A stretch of 64,000 bases of DNA from Paenibacillus rubinfantis. Lineage in GTDB: Bacteria > Bacillota > Bacilli > Paenibacillales > Paenibacillaceae. Every line of letters begins with the position of its first letter. Position 1 is the first letter of the stretch. The notes under the pieces were generated by a model. The model was given only the letters and a program-made list of their open reading frames with translations. It was not told the DNA's origin and did no database searches. The translations under genes and the position numbers were made by a program. Of the stretch, positions 1 through 9,600 are shown in pieces. The stretch spans positions 310,001-374,000 of the forward strand of contig NZ_LN909064.1 of assembly GCF_001486505.1 (NCBI RefSeq), in the 5' to 3' direction.

Positions 1-420
1 TATTGGATCAACATGGGAGCGGTCGCGATTACGACCCTGGCAGGCTCCACCTTGATGCTGCATGCGGCAAAATGGCCGTTTTTAACCGAGCTAGTTCCTT
101 TTTTACGGGGATTTACTTTGTTCTTCTGGATTACCGGCAGTTGGTGGATTCCGTTGCTTTTTATCCTGATGATTTGGCGGCACGCCTACCATCGTTACCC
201 TCTGACGTACGATCCCCAGTTTTGGGGAATGGTTTTCCCGCTGGCCATGTACACAACCAGTACCTATCAATTGTCACAGGCGTTGAAATTGCCGTTTTTG
301 GTCGCGATTCCACGCGTCATGATCGTCGTTGCCCTAACGGCGTGGATCGCCGTTCTGGCCGGATTTCTTCATCATCAAGTGCGTTCCTTCCAAAGCGCCG
401 AGAGGTCTTCCTTGAGATAA
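1..420 (+). CDS. TDT (TehA/SLAC1) family transporter, C-terminal fragment
   Basis: The reading frame is open from the left edge, so the start lies outside the window; it ends at TAA 418-420. The visible 139 residues begin YWINMGAVAITTLAGS, which matches the late conserved segment of the tellurite-resistance/dicarboxylate transporter family (TehA, Mae1, SLAC1). At least three hydrophobic helices are visible, one of them containing WGMVFPLAMYTTSTY, also typical of the family. The protein is an integral membrane channel or carrier; members move organic acids or anions, or confer tellurite resistance. The substrate cannot be told from this fragment. The end is charged and cytoplasmic-looking. A new promoter follows directly, so the next gene is probably not in this operon. 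Confidence 0.8.
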   Translation, partial: YWINMGAVAITTLAGSTLMLHAAKWPFLTELVPFLRGFTLFFWITGSWWIPLLFILMIWRHAYHRYPLTYDPQFWGMVFPLAMYTTSTYQLSQALKLPFLVAIPRVMIVVALTAWIAVLAGFLHHQVRSFQSAERSSLR

Positions 421-484
421 CAAGCCCATTCCTTGTTTAGTAATATCACTAACAAAAATATAACAAATAACAATGGAATTAGTA

Positions 485-490
485 TATAAT
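485..490 (+). promoter_or_regulatory. -10 element of the GH2 gene promoter
   Basis: A perfect TATAAT lies 31 bp before the ATG at 522. The matching -35 is poor (AACAAA near 462). The box overlaps an upstream in-frame ATG at 489, which argues that 489 is not the translation start. Confidence 0.5.
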
Positions 491-521
491 GGAGCTTATC
501 TTACGACTTTATGGAGGGCTT

Positions 522-3071
522 ATGAACAACCGCAGCTATGTGATCAATCATTGGAGCTTCAAAGCGTGTGATGAAACGGAGTGGAAGCCGGCCCGGGTGC
601 CGGGTACCGTGCATACAGATCTGTTTCGCAACGGATTGATTCCTAATCCGTTCGATGGAACAAATGAACATGACTTGCAGTGGATCGATCGGAAGGATTG
701 GGAATACGAGACCTCCTTCGAATTGGACGAAGCTTGGTTCGCCTTGCCTCGGTTGGAGCTTGTCTTTGACGGCTTAGATACGTATGCCGATGTCACGGTT
801 AACGGGGTGCACGTCTTGTCGGCCGACAATATGTTCCGCGTTTGGCGGATCGATGTGAAGCCGCTGCTGCAGCAAGGCACAAACAAGATGGTCGTCCGCT
901 TCCGAAGCCCGATCGCTGAGGATCTGCCCAAATTGGAGGAGCTGGGCTACGATCTTCCGGCACCAAACGACCAATCTGAGTTAGGCGGGTTAGGCGACCG
1001 CCGGGTTAGCGTGTTTGCCCGCAAAGCGCCGTATCATTACGGCTGGGATTGGGGGCCGCGCTTCGTGACCAGCGGGATCTGGCGCGAGGTCCGGCTGGAG
1101 GGCTGGTGCGGTCCGGTGATCCGCGATTTGTCGATTCGCCAGGACCGGGTCAACGCCTCGGTTGCAGAGCTCACCGCTGTGGCGGAGGTTGAAACGGCGG
1201 AGCGTTGGGAAGGTCAACTGAGGGTCACCAACGGCGAACAGACTTGGGAACGTTCTGTAGTGCTGGAACCGGGGACGCAAGCCGTAGAGGTGCCTGCGGT
1301 AATCTCGGAGCCGAAGCTGTGGTGGTGCCGGGGGCTGGGCGAACCGGCGATGTACAACTTCCGCGCCGAGCTTGTGGCGAACGGCGGGCAGGCACCGCTT
1401 GCCGAAGCGTCCGTCAGAACCGGGCTGCGCGACATCAAGCTGGTGCGGGAAACCGACGCCGCCGGCGCTTCCTTCCGCTTCGAGTTAAACGGCGTGCCGG
1501 TATTCGCTAAAGGGGCTAATCACATTCCGAACGACAGCTTTTTGACGGAAGTGACGGACGAACGCTATCGCCATGAGATCGCCTCGGCAGCTGAAAGCGG
1601 CATGAATATGCTTCGTGTATGGGGCGGCGGGATCTACGAGCAGGATGTCTTTTACGAGCTTTGTGACGAATACGGGATTCTGGTTTGGCAGGACTTTATG
1701 TTCGCTTGCAGTATGTATCCGGGGGATCCGAAGTTTCTGGACAATGTGACGCACGAAGCGGAGGACAATATCAAGCGGCTGCGGAATCATCCGTGTATCG
1801 CCCTCTGGTGCGGAAATAACGAAATCGACTCGGCTTGGGCCCATTACCTTGAAGACAAAGGTTGGGGATGGAAACAAAGTTATACGACCGAGCAGCGGGA
1901 AAAGCTGTGGGCGGATTACGAAGCGGTATTCCATGAGATTTTGCCTAAAGCGGTGGAGCGTCTGGCGAACGGTGTGGCGTATTGGCCTTCCTCGCCGCTC
2001 CGCCGCCTGACCGGGGATGAGTTTCAGCATGCCAATGAACGATCTGGTGAAGGCGACATTCATTACTGGGGCGTGTGGCATGCGGTGGAGCCGTTCGATA
2101 ACTATAACCTCCGCGTTGGCCGTTTTATGAGCGAATACGGTTTTCAGTCCTTTCCTGAACTGAAATCGGTACTGACCTACGCGCCGGAGAGCGAGCTGGC
2201 ATTGGAATCCGACATCATGCTGGCTCATCAGAAGAACGGCCGCGGCAACCAGTTGATCAAGGAGTACATGGACCTTTATTTGCCTACGCCAAAGGACTTC
2301 AAATCGTTCTTGTATATGAGCCAGGTGCTGCAGGCTGAGGCGATCCGCACGGCGATCGAAGCCCATCGCCGCAACAAGCCTTACTGCATGGGGACGTTGT
2401 ACTGGCAGATGAACGACTGTTGGCCGGTGGCATCTTGGGCGGGGATGGACTATTACGGACGTTGGAAGGCACTGCAGTATACGGTACGCCGCAGCTTCCG
2501 CGAGGTCATGCTGGCGATCTACGAACCGGAAAGTGGCCCGATCTCGGTCAGCGTGGTGTCTGATCTGCAGCATCCGGTGGAAGCGCAGCTGCGGCTGTCG
2601 CTTTATGACTTCCAGGGCACCCTGTTGAAAGAACAGACGTTGGAGGTTCGTGCGGCTGCAGATTCCGTCGTGGAAGCTGTTGTGTTCGCGCGGGCCGAAT
2701 GGCTGGAAGGCCGAGATCCGCGTCAGGTTGTGCTGCATGCGATCCTGGAGATCGAGGGGCAGGCCGTGGACAGCAAGCCTTACTATTTCGCATCGGCCAA
2801 GGAGCTATCGTTGCCAACGGCCAACATTACGGTTCAAGAAGAGGCCGGCAGCGGCGGCAGTCGATATACTTTAGTCAGCGACGCCCTGGCGCGCCAAGTG
2901 TGGATTTCGGCGGAAGAAGAGGGGATTTTCTCCGACAATTACTTTGATCTGATCCCTGGAATTCCGGTGACGGTGGAGTTCCGTCGGCGGGGCGGCGAGA
3001 GCAGCGTGGAGCCGTTTGTAGCGGGGAACCCGGGTAAGCTGACCGTCCGCTCTATGATCGATTTCGTGTGA
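522..3071 (+). CDS. beta-mannosidase, glycoside hydrolase family 2
   Basis: The predicted 849-residue protein hydrolyses terminal beta-mannosyl residues, such as the Man-beta-1,4-GlcNAc core linkage of N-glycans or beta-mannan fragments. The order is a GH2 sugar-binding jelly-roll domain (about 1-180), an Ig-like domain, a TIM barrel (about 290-600) and C-terminal beta domains. The acid/base Glu is in GNNEID (E434) and the nucleophile Glu in MSEYGF (E538). WGPRFVTSGIW and MLRVWGGGIYE fit beta-mannosidases rather than beta-galactosidases. There is no signal peptide, so it is probably cytoplasmic. ATG 522 is chosen because GGAGGG lies 4 bp upstream at 513-518; an earlier ATG at 489 sits inside the -10 box. 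It stands alone, far from the mannosidase operon at 38.8-49.7 kb that it could complement. Confidence 0.9.
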   Translation: MNNRSYVINHWSFKACDETEWKPARVPGTVHTDLFRNGLIPNPFDGTNEHDLQWIDRKDWEYETSFELDEAWFALPRLELVFDGLDTYADVTVNGVHVLSADNMFRVWRIDVKPLLQQGTNKMVVRFRSPIAEDLPKLEELGYDLPAPNDQSELGGLGDRRVSVFARKAPYHYGWDWGPRFVTSGIWREVRLEGWCGPVIRDLSIRQDRVNASVAELTAVAEVETAERWEGQLRVTNGEQTWERSVVLEPGTQAVEVPAVISEPKLWWCRGLGEPAMYNFRAELVANGGQAPLAEASVRTGLRDIKLVRETDAAGASFRFELNGVPVFAKGANHIPNDSFLTEVTDERYRHEIASAAESGMNMLRVWGGGIYEQDVFYELCDEYGILVWQDFMFACSMYPGDPKFLDNVTHEAEDNIKRLRNHPCIALWCGNNEIDSAWAHYLEDKGWGWKQSYTTEQREKLWADYEAVFHEILPKAVERLANGVAYWPSSPLRRLTGDEFQHANERSGEGDIHYWGVWHAVEPFDNYNLRVGRFMSEYGFQSFPELKSVLTYAPESELALESDIMLAHQKNGRGNQLIKEYMDLYLPTPKDFKSFLYMSQVLQAEAIRTAIEAHRRNKPYCMGTLYWQMNDCWPVASWAGMDYYGRWKALQYTVRRSFREVMLAIYEPESGPISVSVVSDLQHPVEAQLRLSLYDFQGTLLKEQTLEVRAAADSVVEAVVFARAEWLEGRDPRQVVLHAILEIEGQAVDSKPYYFASAKELSLPTANITVQEEAGSGGSRYTLVSDALARQVWISAEEEGIFSDNYFDLIPGIPVTVEFRRRGGESSVEPFVAGNPGKLTVRSMIDFV

Positions 3072-3085
3072 ATTCGACTCTGGAT

Positions 3086-3141
3086 TTTACCGTGTTATAA
3101 TAAACAAATAGAAATTGCGTGTAATGTAAAAACACGGTAAA
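3086..3141. promoter_or_regulatory. 11-bp inverted repeat flanking the LtaS-like gene promoter
   Basis: TTTACCGTGTT at 3086-3096 is matched exactly by its reverse complement AACACGGTAAA at 3131-3141, with 34 bp between them. A perfect TATAAT (3096-3101) starts at the last base of the left arm. The expected transcript start near 3108 falls between the arms, so only the right arm would be in RNA. This favours a pair of protein-binding sites over an RNA hairpin (inference). Confidence 0.5.
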
Positions 3142-3156
3142 TTCCGGAGAAAAGAG

Positions 3157-5082
3157 ATGGGGAACATACGTAACTCGAACCGAATTCATTTCGTCATCAC
3201 GTTCGTGTTGATCGGCATGAAGCTGTTATTGCTGCGTTATTTTTTCTATGGGAGCCTTGCGGTTCAGGGAGTGCCCGGCGAGTGGCTGTCGGTACTGGCG
3301 CTGCTGTGTCTGGTTGAACTCCTGACGCCGGCCAAAGGTAAATGGGGGGTCTACCTCGGGTTTAACTTCGTGATCTCCTTTATCCTGTTTGCCGCGACGG
3401 TATATCATGCCTACTTTGGCACGGTACCAACCTATGCGGTGCTCAGCGGGCTAAACCAGGTTCCCGAGGTCAAAGCGAGCGTAGCTTCGCTATTGCGGCC
3501 CGAACAATTTCTGTATTTCATCGACCTGCCGGTGCTGATTGCCGTTCGCATCTTCCGTGCGGCTCGGCGACGCCGGGCTTCGCGCGGGTACTATCTGTCG
3601 GGAAACCTGAGCTTCCGGACAAGCCGGCCGCGGGCCTCATTGACGTGGAAGGTGGGGGTGGCATTCGTCCTGATCGTCAGCCTGATGTTATCCGGCCTTT
3701 ACATCCGCTCGGGGAAGAGCATCGATAACGAGTTGGTGCGGGCCGAAAGCGTTGGTTTCTTTAACTTCCAGGTTGATGCGGCGATTCGCAACCAGGAGGA
3801 GGAGCGGATGATCGCGGAAGGCAACCTGGAGGAGACGGCGGCCAAAGTCCGGCAGTTGGAGAGCACCTATCCATACCAATTGGCTGCGACAACCGGAGAA
3901 CCTGCTTATTTTGGCGCTGCCCAAGGAATGAACTTGATCGTTGTCCAGATGGAATCGTTCCAGAACTTCCCGATTAACCTGAAGCTGAACGGTCAGGAGA
4001 TTACGCCCGTGCTAAACGGGTTGGCAAAGGAAGGCTTCTACTTCCCGCACGTATTCCAGCAGATCGGACCCGGGAATACGTCGGATGCCGAGTTTATGTC
4101 CAATACATCGATTTACCCGACGGCCGCAGAGGCGATGTCGACCGGTTACGGTGACCGGCAGCTTCCTAGCCTGCCGCGTTTGCTGCAACAGCATGGATAC
4201 ACGGCGAACACGTTCCACATCAATAAAGTGACGTTTTGGGATCGCCATAAAATGTACCCGGCGCTGAACTTTGATCAATATTACGACAAGCCGTATTATA
4301 CGAACGATCATTTTAACGATTTCGGTGCGTCCGACGAGGAAATGTACCGGGTGGGCGTGGAAAAGCTAGCCGAGCTCAAGGCGCAAAGCAAGCCGTTTTA
4401 CGCCCAGTTCGTCACCACCTCAAGCCATAATCCGTTTGTGGTGCCGAAGGACCGCCGCCATATCGACTTGCCGGCGGATTTGGAAGGCTCGATGCTTGGG
4501 AATTACATCGAGGCGATCAACTACACCGACTATGCCATCGGCAAGCTGATCGATCGTTTGAAGCAAACGGGCATGTGGGACAATACGATGTTGGTGTTTT
4601 ACGGGGACCACTTTGGCCTCCAGGAGAAGGATGTTCCCGCCCGGGAAATCAGCGAGAAGCTGGGGATCGCTTATGACGAGCGAATCAGCCGGTTTAACAT
4701 CCCGCTGATCGTTCACATCCCCGGCCAGCAGCATGGACAAGTGGTGGAACGCACCGGAGGTCAGGTCGATATATTGCCAACCGTGGCGAACCTCCTAGGC
4801 CTCTCGCTCGCGGAGGAAGGATTTACCGCGTTTGGACATGACCTGCTGAATATCGACCGCAACGTGGTGGGGATGCGGTATTATCTGCCGACCGGCTCGT
4901 TCTTTAATGACGAAGTCATGTTCGTGCCAGGGGCGGGTTTTGACGACGGCGCGGCCGTCTCGCTGGACACGCTGCAGCCGGTCGCGGATATTGCGCCGTA
5001 CCGCAGCGACTATGAATACATCACGGAGCTGATGAAGCTCTCGGATGAATACGTTAAGCTGCTCCCGAAGCGGGGGCAATAA
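3157..5082 (+). CDS. LtaS-like membrane sulfatase (lipoteichoic acid synthase family)
   Basis: This 641-residue protein has the LtaS layout: about five transmembrane helices in residues 10-185, then an extracellular sulfatase-fold domain from about residue 255. LtaS enzymes polymerise glycerol phosphate from phosphatidylglycerol onto a glycolipid anchor outside the membrane. The metal site is recognisable: E266 in VQMESF, catalytic Thr 308 in GNTSDAEF, and D484-H485 in YGDHFG. All expected active-site residues are present, so it should be active as a synthase or as a primase-type paralogue; sequence alone does not separate these. The start has CGGAGA upstream. The promoter lies within a striking inverted repeat, and a strong terminator follows the stop. 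Confidence 0.88.
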   Translation: MGNIRNSNRIHFVITFVLIGMKLLLLRYFFYGSLAVQGVPGEWLSVLALLCLVELLTPAKGKWGVYLGFNFVISFILFAATVYHAYFGTVPTYAVLSGLNQVPEVKASVASLLRPEQFLYFIDLPVLIAVRIFRAARRRRASRGYYLSGNLSFRTSRPRASLTWKVGVAFVLIVSLMLSGLYIRSGKSIDNELVRAESVGFFNFQVDAAIRNQEEERMIAEGNLEETAAKVRQLESTYPYQLAATTGEPAYFGAAQGMNLIVVQMESFQNFPINLKLNGQEITPVLNGLAKEGFYFPHVFQQIGPGNTSDAEFMSNTSIYPTAAEAMSTGYGDRQLPSLPRLLQQHGYTANTFHINKVTFWDRHKMYPALNFDQYYDKPYYTNDHFNDFGASDEEMYRVGVEKLAELKAQSKPFYAQFVTTSSHNPFVVPKDRRHIDLPADLEGSMLGNYIEAINYTDYAIGKLIDRLKQTGMWDNTMLVFYGDHFGLQEKDVPAREISEKLGIAYDERISRFNIPLIVHIPGQQHGQVVERTGGQVDILPTVANLLGLSLAEEGFTAFGHDLLNIDRNVVGMRYYLPTGSFFNDEVMFVPGAGFDDGAAVSLDTLQPVADIAPYRSDYEYITELMKLSDEYVKLLPKRGQ

Positions 5083-5085
5083 CCC

Positions 5086-5140
5086 AAAAGGCCCTACCGG
5101 ATACCGCAGGTGCGGGGATCGGGTAGGGCCTTTTAATTTT
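5086..5140. terminator. bidirectional rho-independent terminator
   Basis: The 13-bp arms AAAAGGCCCTACC (5086-5098) and GGTAGGGCCTTTT (5122-5134) pair perfectly and are followed by AATTTT. On the other strand the stem ends in TTTT as well. It separates the convergent sulfatase gene and the small secreted protein gene. Confidence 0.9.
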
Positions 5141-5155
5141 GATCGAAACGTCAGG

Positions 5156-5575
5156 TCAACTGAGGATGGTGTATCGGGTTTGAGCGCTGTTGGAGACAAG
5201 CTCCGGCAGCTCTTGCAGCTGAAGCTCATAAGCTTCGCGAGTGAGGCTGCCTTCCTTCAGCCTTTGCTGTAGCTGCTCCTGGAGCTGAGCGATTTGCAAC
5301 TGGATCACCCGATCTGCATCTTGGCCGTTAAGCTCAGCGATGTCAGTCAGAGACTGGCCTTCCAGCAAGGCATCGTAAACCTCTTGGTCGGAGGAGGCGC
5401 CCAGCAGTCCGTTCAGCTCGTCCTCCGGACGCTCCGCGTCATTGCTGAGGCTGGACTGCTTGGACGGATGAGCCGCATAGGCCAGAGTGGTCAAATAGCT
5501 GGAAAAGCTGGGGTTTATCGTAATAACGAGGGCCATCGTGCCGAGAATGACCACTTTTTTCAATTTAAATTTCAT
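5156..5575 (-). CDS. small secreted protein of unknown function
   Basis: The 139-residue product has a clear signal peptide: MKFKLKK, a hydrophobic core to about residue 30, and a likely cleavage site near LAYA. The mature part is very rich in Gln, Glu and Leu; a region with repeated QLQ-like segments looks helical or coiled-coil. No family is recognised. The ATG at 5575 is preceded by AGAGAGGA at suitable distance. The frame also continues 30 codons upstream, but that extension would put charged, non-signal sequence before the signal peptide, so it is rejected. The gene is convergent with the sulfatase gene and shares its terminator. A role at the cell surface is only inferred from the signal peptide. 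Confidence 0.65.
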   Translation of the reverse strand: MKFKLKKVVILGTMALVITINPSFSSYLTTLAYAAHPSKQSSLSNDAERPEDELNGLLGASSDQEVYDALLEGQSLTDIAELNGQDADRVIQLQIAQLQEQLQQRLKEGSLTREAYELQLQELPELVSNSAQTRYTILS

Positions 5576-5721
5576 AGGGTTGGATTCCTCTCTATTCAAG
5601 GGATAGTTCAGGCAAAAATCAATGACTCTAGTAGTAATACGGATGGGGAGCCTAGGAAGTTTCAATCGAACCTCGCCACTGTCTTACCAAAAATAGGGTG
5701 GTATCAGAAGGGTTCCTTTCG

Positions 5722-5727
5722 TATAAT
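5722..5727 (+). promoter_or_regulatory. -10 element upstream of the MOSC gene
   Basis: A perfect TATAAT lies 50 bp before the MOSC start codon. A weak TGGTAT at 5699-5704 stands at 17 bp spacing as a possible -35. Confidence 0.4.
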
Positions 5728-5776
5728 GGAGTTCAACTAAGCGTAAGTTCGGAACAAAGGGGCGTGCAGGGACGAG

Positions 5777-6436
5777 ATGGCAGAGCAAATGGCGATTCGG
5801 TCGCTTAACGTAAGCAAGCCGATCGAGGTGGAGCATCAAGGCAAGACGGTACGAACGGGGATTTTCAAAAAGCCCGTGACGGGTGCGCTACATCTGTCGA
5901 CCGTGAATTTTGCCGGGGACGAGCAGGCGGATCTGCGATTTCACGGGGGGCCGGATAAGGCGGTCTGCGTGTATCCATTTGAGCGGTATGCGTATTGGGA
6001 GGCTAAGCTGGGAGTCACCTTGGACCTTGGAGCATTTGGGGAAAATCTCACGACCGAAGGCATGCTCGAGGAGGAGATTTGCATCGGCGACCGGTTTCGT
6101 TTGGGCGAAGCCGTCGTTCAAGTCAGCCAGCCACGACAGCCCTGTTATAAGCTGGGCGTCAAGCACGGCCTACCGGAGCTGCCGCTGGAAATCCAGCAAA
6201 ACGGGTACACCGGGTATTACTTTCGAGTGCTTCGCGAGGGTGAGGTTCGCCCCGAGGATCGGTTGGAGCGGCTCGAAAAACACCCGGCAGGCGTTACATT
6301 GGCGTTTGCGAACCGCGTGATGCATCTGGAGAAGGAGGATGCCGAGGGCATCCGGCGTATTTTGGCCGTGGAGGAATTGTCGGATAGCTGGCGTGAGACG
6401 TTGACCGCCCGATTGACTCGGCTGACAGAGGAATAG
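5777..6436 (+). CDS. MOSC domain-containing protein (YiiM-like)
   Basis: This 219-residue protein is a stand-alone MOSC domain protein. MOSC proteins bind or carry molybdenum cofactor sulfur, or reduce N-hydroxylated compounds as YiiM does in E. coli. Visible family marks are LRFHGGPDKAVCVYPFERY (about 50-70), GAFGENLTTEG, and SQPRQPCYKLG with the conserved Cys at about residue 120. The C-terminal helical extension is as in the YiiM group. There is no signal peptide, so it is cytoplasmic. The start has only a weak AGGGACG ahead; an ATG four codons downstream is an alternative. It is monocistronic, with its own -10 box and its own terminator. Confidence 0.85.
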   Translation: MAEQMAIRSLNVSKPIEVEHQGKTVRTGIFKKPVTGALHLSTVNFAGDEQADLRFHGGPDKAVCVYPFERYAYWEAKLGVTLDLGAFGENLTTEGMLEEEICIGDRFRLGEAVVQVSQPRQPCYKLGVKHGLPELPLEIQQNGYTGYYFRVLREGEVRPEDRLERLEKHPAGVTLAFANRVMHLEKEDAEGIRRILAVEELSDSWRETLTARLTRLTEE

Positions 6437-6442
6437 GCTTCT

Positions 6443-6473
6443 AAACCGCTCCCTATGAGGAAGCGGTTTTTTT
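6443..6473 (+). terminator. rho-independent terminator after the MOSC gene
   Basis: AAACCGCT (6443-6450) pairs with AGCGGTTT (6462-6469) around an 11-nt loop and runs into a row of seven T. Confidence 0.85.
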
Positions 6474-6545
6474 GTACCATCCGTCCTAGGCAGAGGGCCG
6501 CGGCCTGGGACTTGGGGGCCGTTTGGTTCAAGGTTAGGCATCCGG

Positions 6546-6588
6546 GGGTAAATTTTTTTTGCGACGGAAAACATAGAAACTTTTACCC
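6546..6588. other. inverted repeat upstream of the repeat-protein gene
   Basis: GGGTAAA (6546-6552) and TTTACCC (6582-6588) flank 29 bp containing a T8 run. Nothing else is recognised between the MOSC terminator and the next gene. It may be an operator or a leader hairpin. Confidence 0.3.
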
Positions 6589-6659
6589 GGGATGATACGT
6601 CAAATGGGAAGAGTTATTTTTCTTTAGCTCTGCTTATGAGCATGGGGAGGATGAGATTT

Positions 6660-9600
6660 TTGAAGAAACTATGGGCTTCGCTATTAGCCGCATTCCTAAT
6701 CATACCAATCTTTCAACAAACGACGGCGCAAGCGGCTACGCCAATCAGCATCTACATTGACGGCAGCCGTTTGACCACGGATCAGGCGCCAGTCGTCATC
6801 AGTGGACGGGTTATGTTGCCGCTGCGGGCAATCTTCGAAGCGCTGGATGCAACGGTCAACTATAACCAGACGCTGCAAACCGTCACCGCCCAAAAAGACA
6901 GCACGACCATCGTGCTGAAGCTGAAATCGCGTTCGGCTACCATCAACAATGAGGCGGTATTGCTGGATGTGCCGGCACAAAGTATCAAAGGCAGAACAAT
7001 GGTCCCTGTCCGCTTCGTCAGTGAGGCGCTAGGCCAGCAAGTAGGTTGGAACAATACCACCAAGATCGTCACAATTAGCTCCGGCACGGGCTCGGGCGGC
7101 ACGGGGGGCGGAAGCTCGGATCCCAGCCCGGTAGCTTATGTTTCTGCCCGCGATGTGGGGAATAACGGAGACGGCCGGGATTTGGAGATTAGCTTCTCGA
7201 AATCCTCGAACGAATCGCGTGTTGAACAGTACCGCGTGATGCTCGTGAAAGCTACCAATGCTTCCGCCTTTAATCTGACGGCAGCACTAAAAGTCGGATC
7301 GGCCAATTACACCTCGTTATCGCCGTCGGGAACCGACCCGGTTGTGAACCTGTCGGCTAGTGCACGGGACGTCGACGGATCGGCCATTCGTGAGAATCAA
7401 TCTTACGTGGCTTATGTGTTGGTAATAGGCAAAGGCAACAGCGCCAATTCGTTATCCAACCCGTCTCCATCCTTTACGTTGTCCAATGGAGCGGCGGTAG
7501 CAGCTCCGACAAATGTGAAGGTGAGCGATGTGAGCGATTATGGCGATGGCCGTGACTTGAACGTTACTTTCACACGGGCTTCAAACGAAAGCAACATCGC
7601 GAACTATCGGGTGTTCGTTGTGAAGACAAAGGACGCCGGAAGCTTTACGCTGAGTACGGCAAACAACGTACCAAGCTCTTATTCCACGGTCGTGTCCAAA
7701 TCGGGTAGCGGTTCGACGCTGACGGGTCAACTGACCTCTACCACCCGGGATACGTCCGGTGATCTGATCAAAAACAGCGTGTCCTACACGGTTTTTGTGC
7801 AATCGGTTAGCAATAACTCGGGATATGCCAACAAATTGTCTACAGCATCATCCGCAATCACGCTTGCCACAGGTTCGGTGATTGCACCAGTCATTACGAA
7901 GGTGGAAGACTGGAACGACTACGGCGACGGCCGTGACCTTCGCGTTAGCTTCAACCGGATTTCGGACGAAACGCGGATCGGATCTTACCGCATTTTCGTC
8001 GTCAAAGCCAGCGACTATGCAAACTTTAGCTTGTCGAAAGCCAATGCGGTATCCCAAACCAACTATACGCAGGTGAATAAGACTGGATCGAATATCACGT
8101 CGTACGCTTTGTCGTCGAGCGCGCGGGATGTCAACGGAGCTACGATTCGCAACGATGTCAGCTACCGGGTGTTTGTCATGGCTGTTGGTACCGGGAATTA
8201 TGCTGGGACGAATACGTTATCCGCTGCTTCGGGCGCCATTACACTGACACGAGGCAATATGGTGGACATAGTCTCGAACGTGACCGTTGAAGATGTGAAC
8301 GATAATAATGACGGCCGCGACCTGCGGGTGAGCTTCACCCGGGCTTCGAACGAGACGTATATCAGCAGTTACCGGATCATGGTGGTCAAAACGTCGGATG
8401 CGGGCAACTTTACGTTAGCGAAAGCCAACAACGTTGGCAGCGCAAATTATACGACGGTGAACAAAAACGGCTATACCCTCTCTACGGTTCTGAGCTCCGG
8501 AGCAAGGGACGTGGATGGAGCCACCATCCGGAACGGAATAAGTTATCGGGTGTTTGTCCTCTCGGTAGCCGCCAATGGGTACAATCTGAGTAACGCATTG
8601 TCTTATTATTCCTCGCCGATTACGTTGTCGTACAATGCGGTGGGGACCGTTTCGAATTTGACCGCAGCTGACGTTAGCGATTACGGTGACGGCCGCGACC
8701 TGTATGTTTCGTTTAACCGTGCCGCCGATGAAACGAATATCAGCCATTACCGTGTGATGGTGGTGAAATCGGCGAACGCTGGCAGCTTTAATCTAACGAA
8801 AGCGAATGCGGTACCTAGTGACCGATACACGTATATCAGCAAAGGCAACTATACGTTAACCGGGGTCCTCGCTGCAGGAGCCAAAGATGTTGACGGCGCA
8901 GCCATCAAAAACGGCGTCAGCTACCGAGTCTTTGTTTTGTCGGCTGGCCACAGCGGCACCAATGCGCTTTCACTTGCTTCAAACGTCATTACGCTTTCGG
9001 GTAGTGCTGTTGGAGCAGCTTCGAATGTAACGGCCAACGATGTGAATGATTACGGCGATGGCCGCGATCTGCGGGTATCGTTTACCCGGGCTTCGAACGA
9101 AACGTACATCAGCCAATACCGGGTGTTTGTAGTCAAGGCATCGAAGTACAATAGCTTTGACTTGAACGCCGCCAATGCGTCTAACTTCTTCACGGCCCTC
9201 AATAAAAACGGGGCCACCTTAACCGTTGATCTTACCGGCGCGAAAGACACCGATGGGGAGTTTATCCGCAACGGCGTGGCGTATCGGGTTTACGTCTTGT
9301 CGGTTGCCGTCAGCGGTGGTGGATCGAACGCACTGTCGGTGGTTTCCAACGAGGTGACGTTGAATAACAGCGCTGCGCTCGAGAGATTAAAAGTTTCGGC
9401 TAATGTTACGGGAGGACGTTTCTCCTACAGCGATATCGTGGTAAGCTTCAACAAACAGCCAAATGAAAACCATGTGCAAGAGTACCGAATCATGGTTGTT
9501 CCAGCGGCCAATGTTAGCAGCTTTAGTCTTGAGTATGCCAATACGGTGACTTTGGACAGCAATTTTACGACCGTAACTCCAAACGGACAGAATATCCAGG

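Noticed and set aside
489..521. Upstream ATG as start of the GH2 gene
   Set aside because: It overlaps the TATAAT box; the ATG at 522 has GGAGGG in place.
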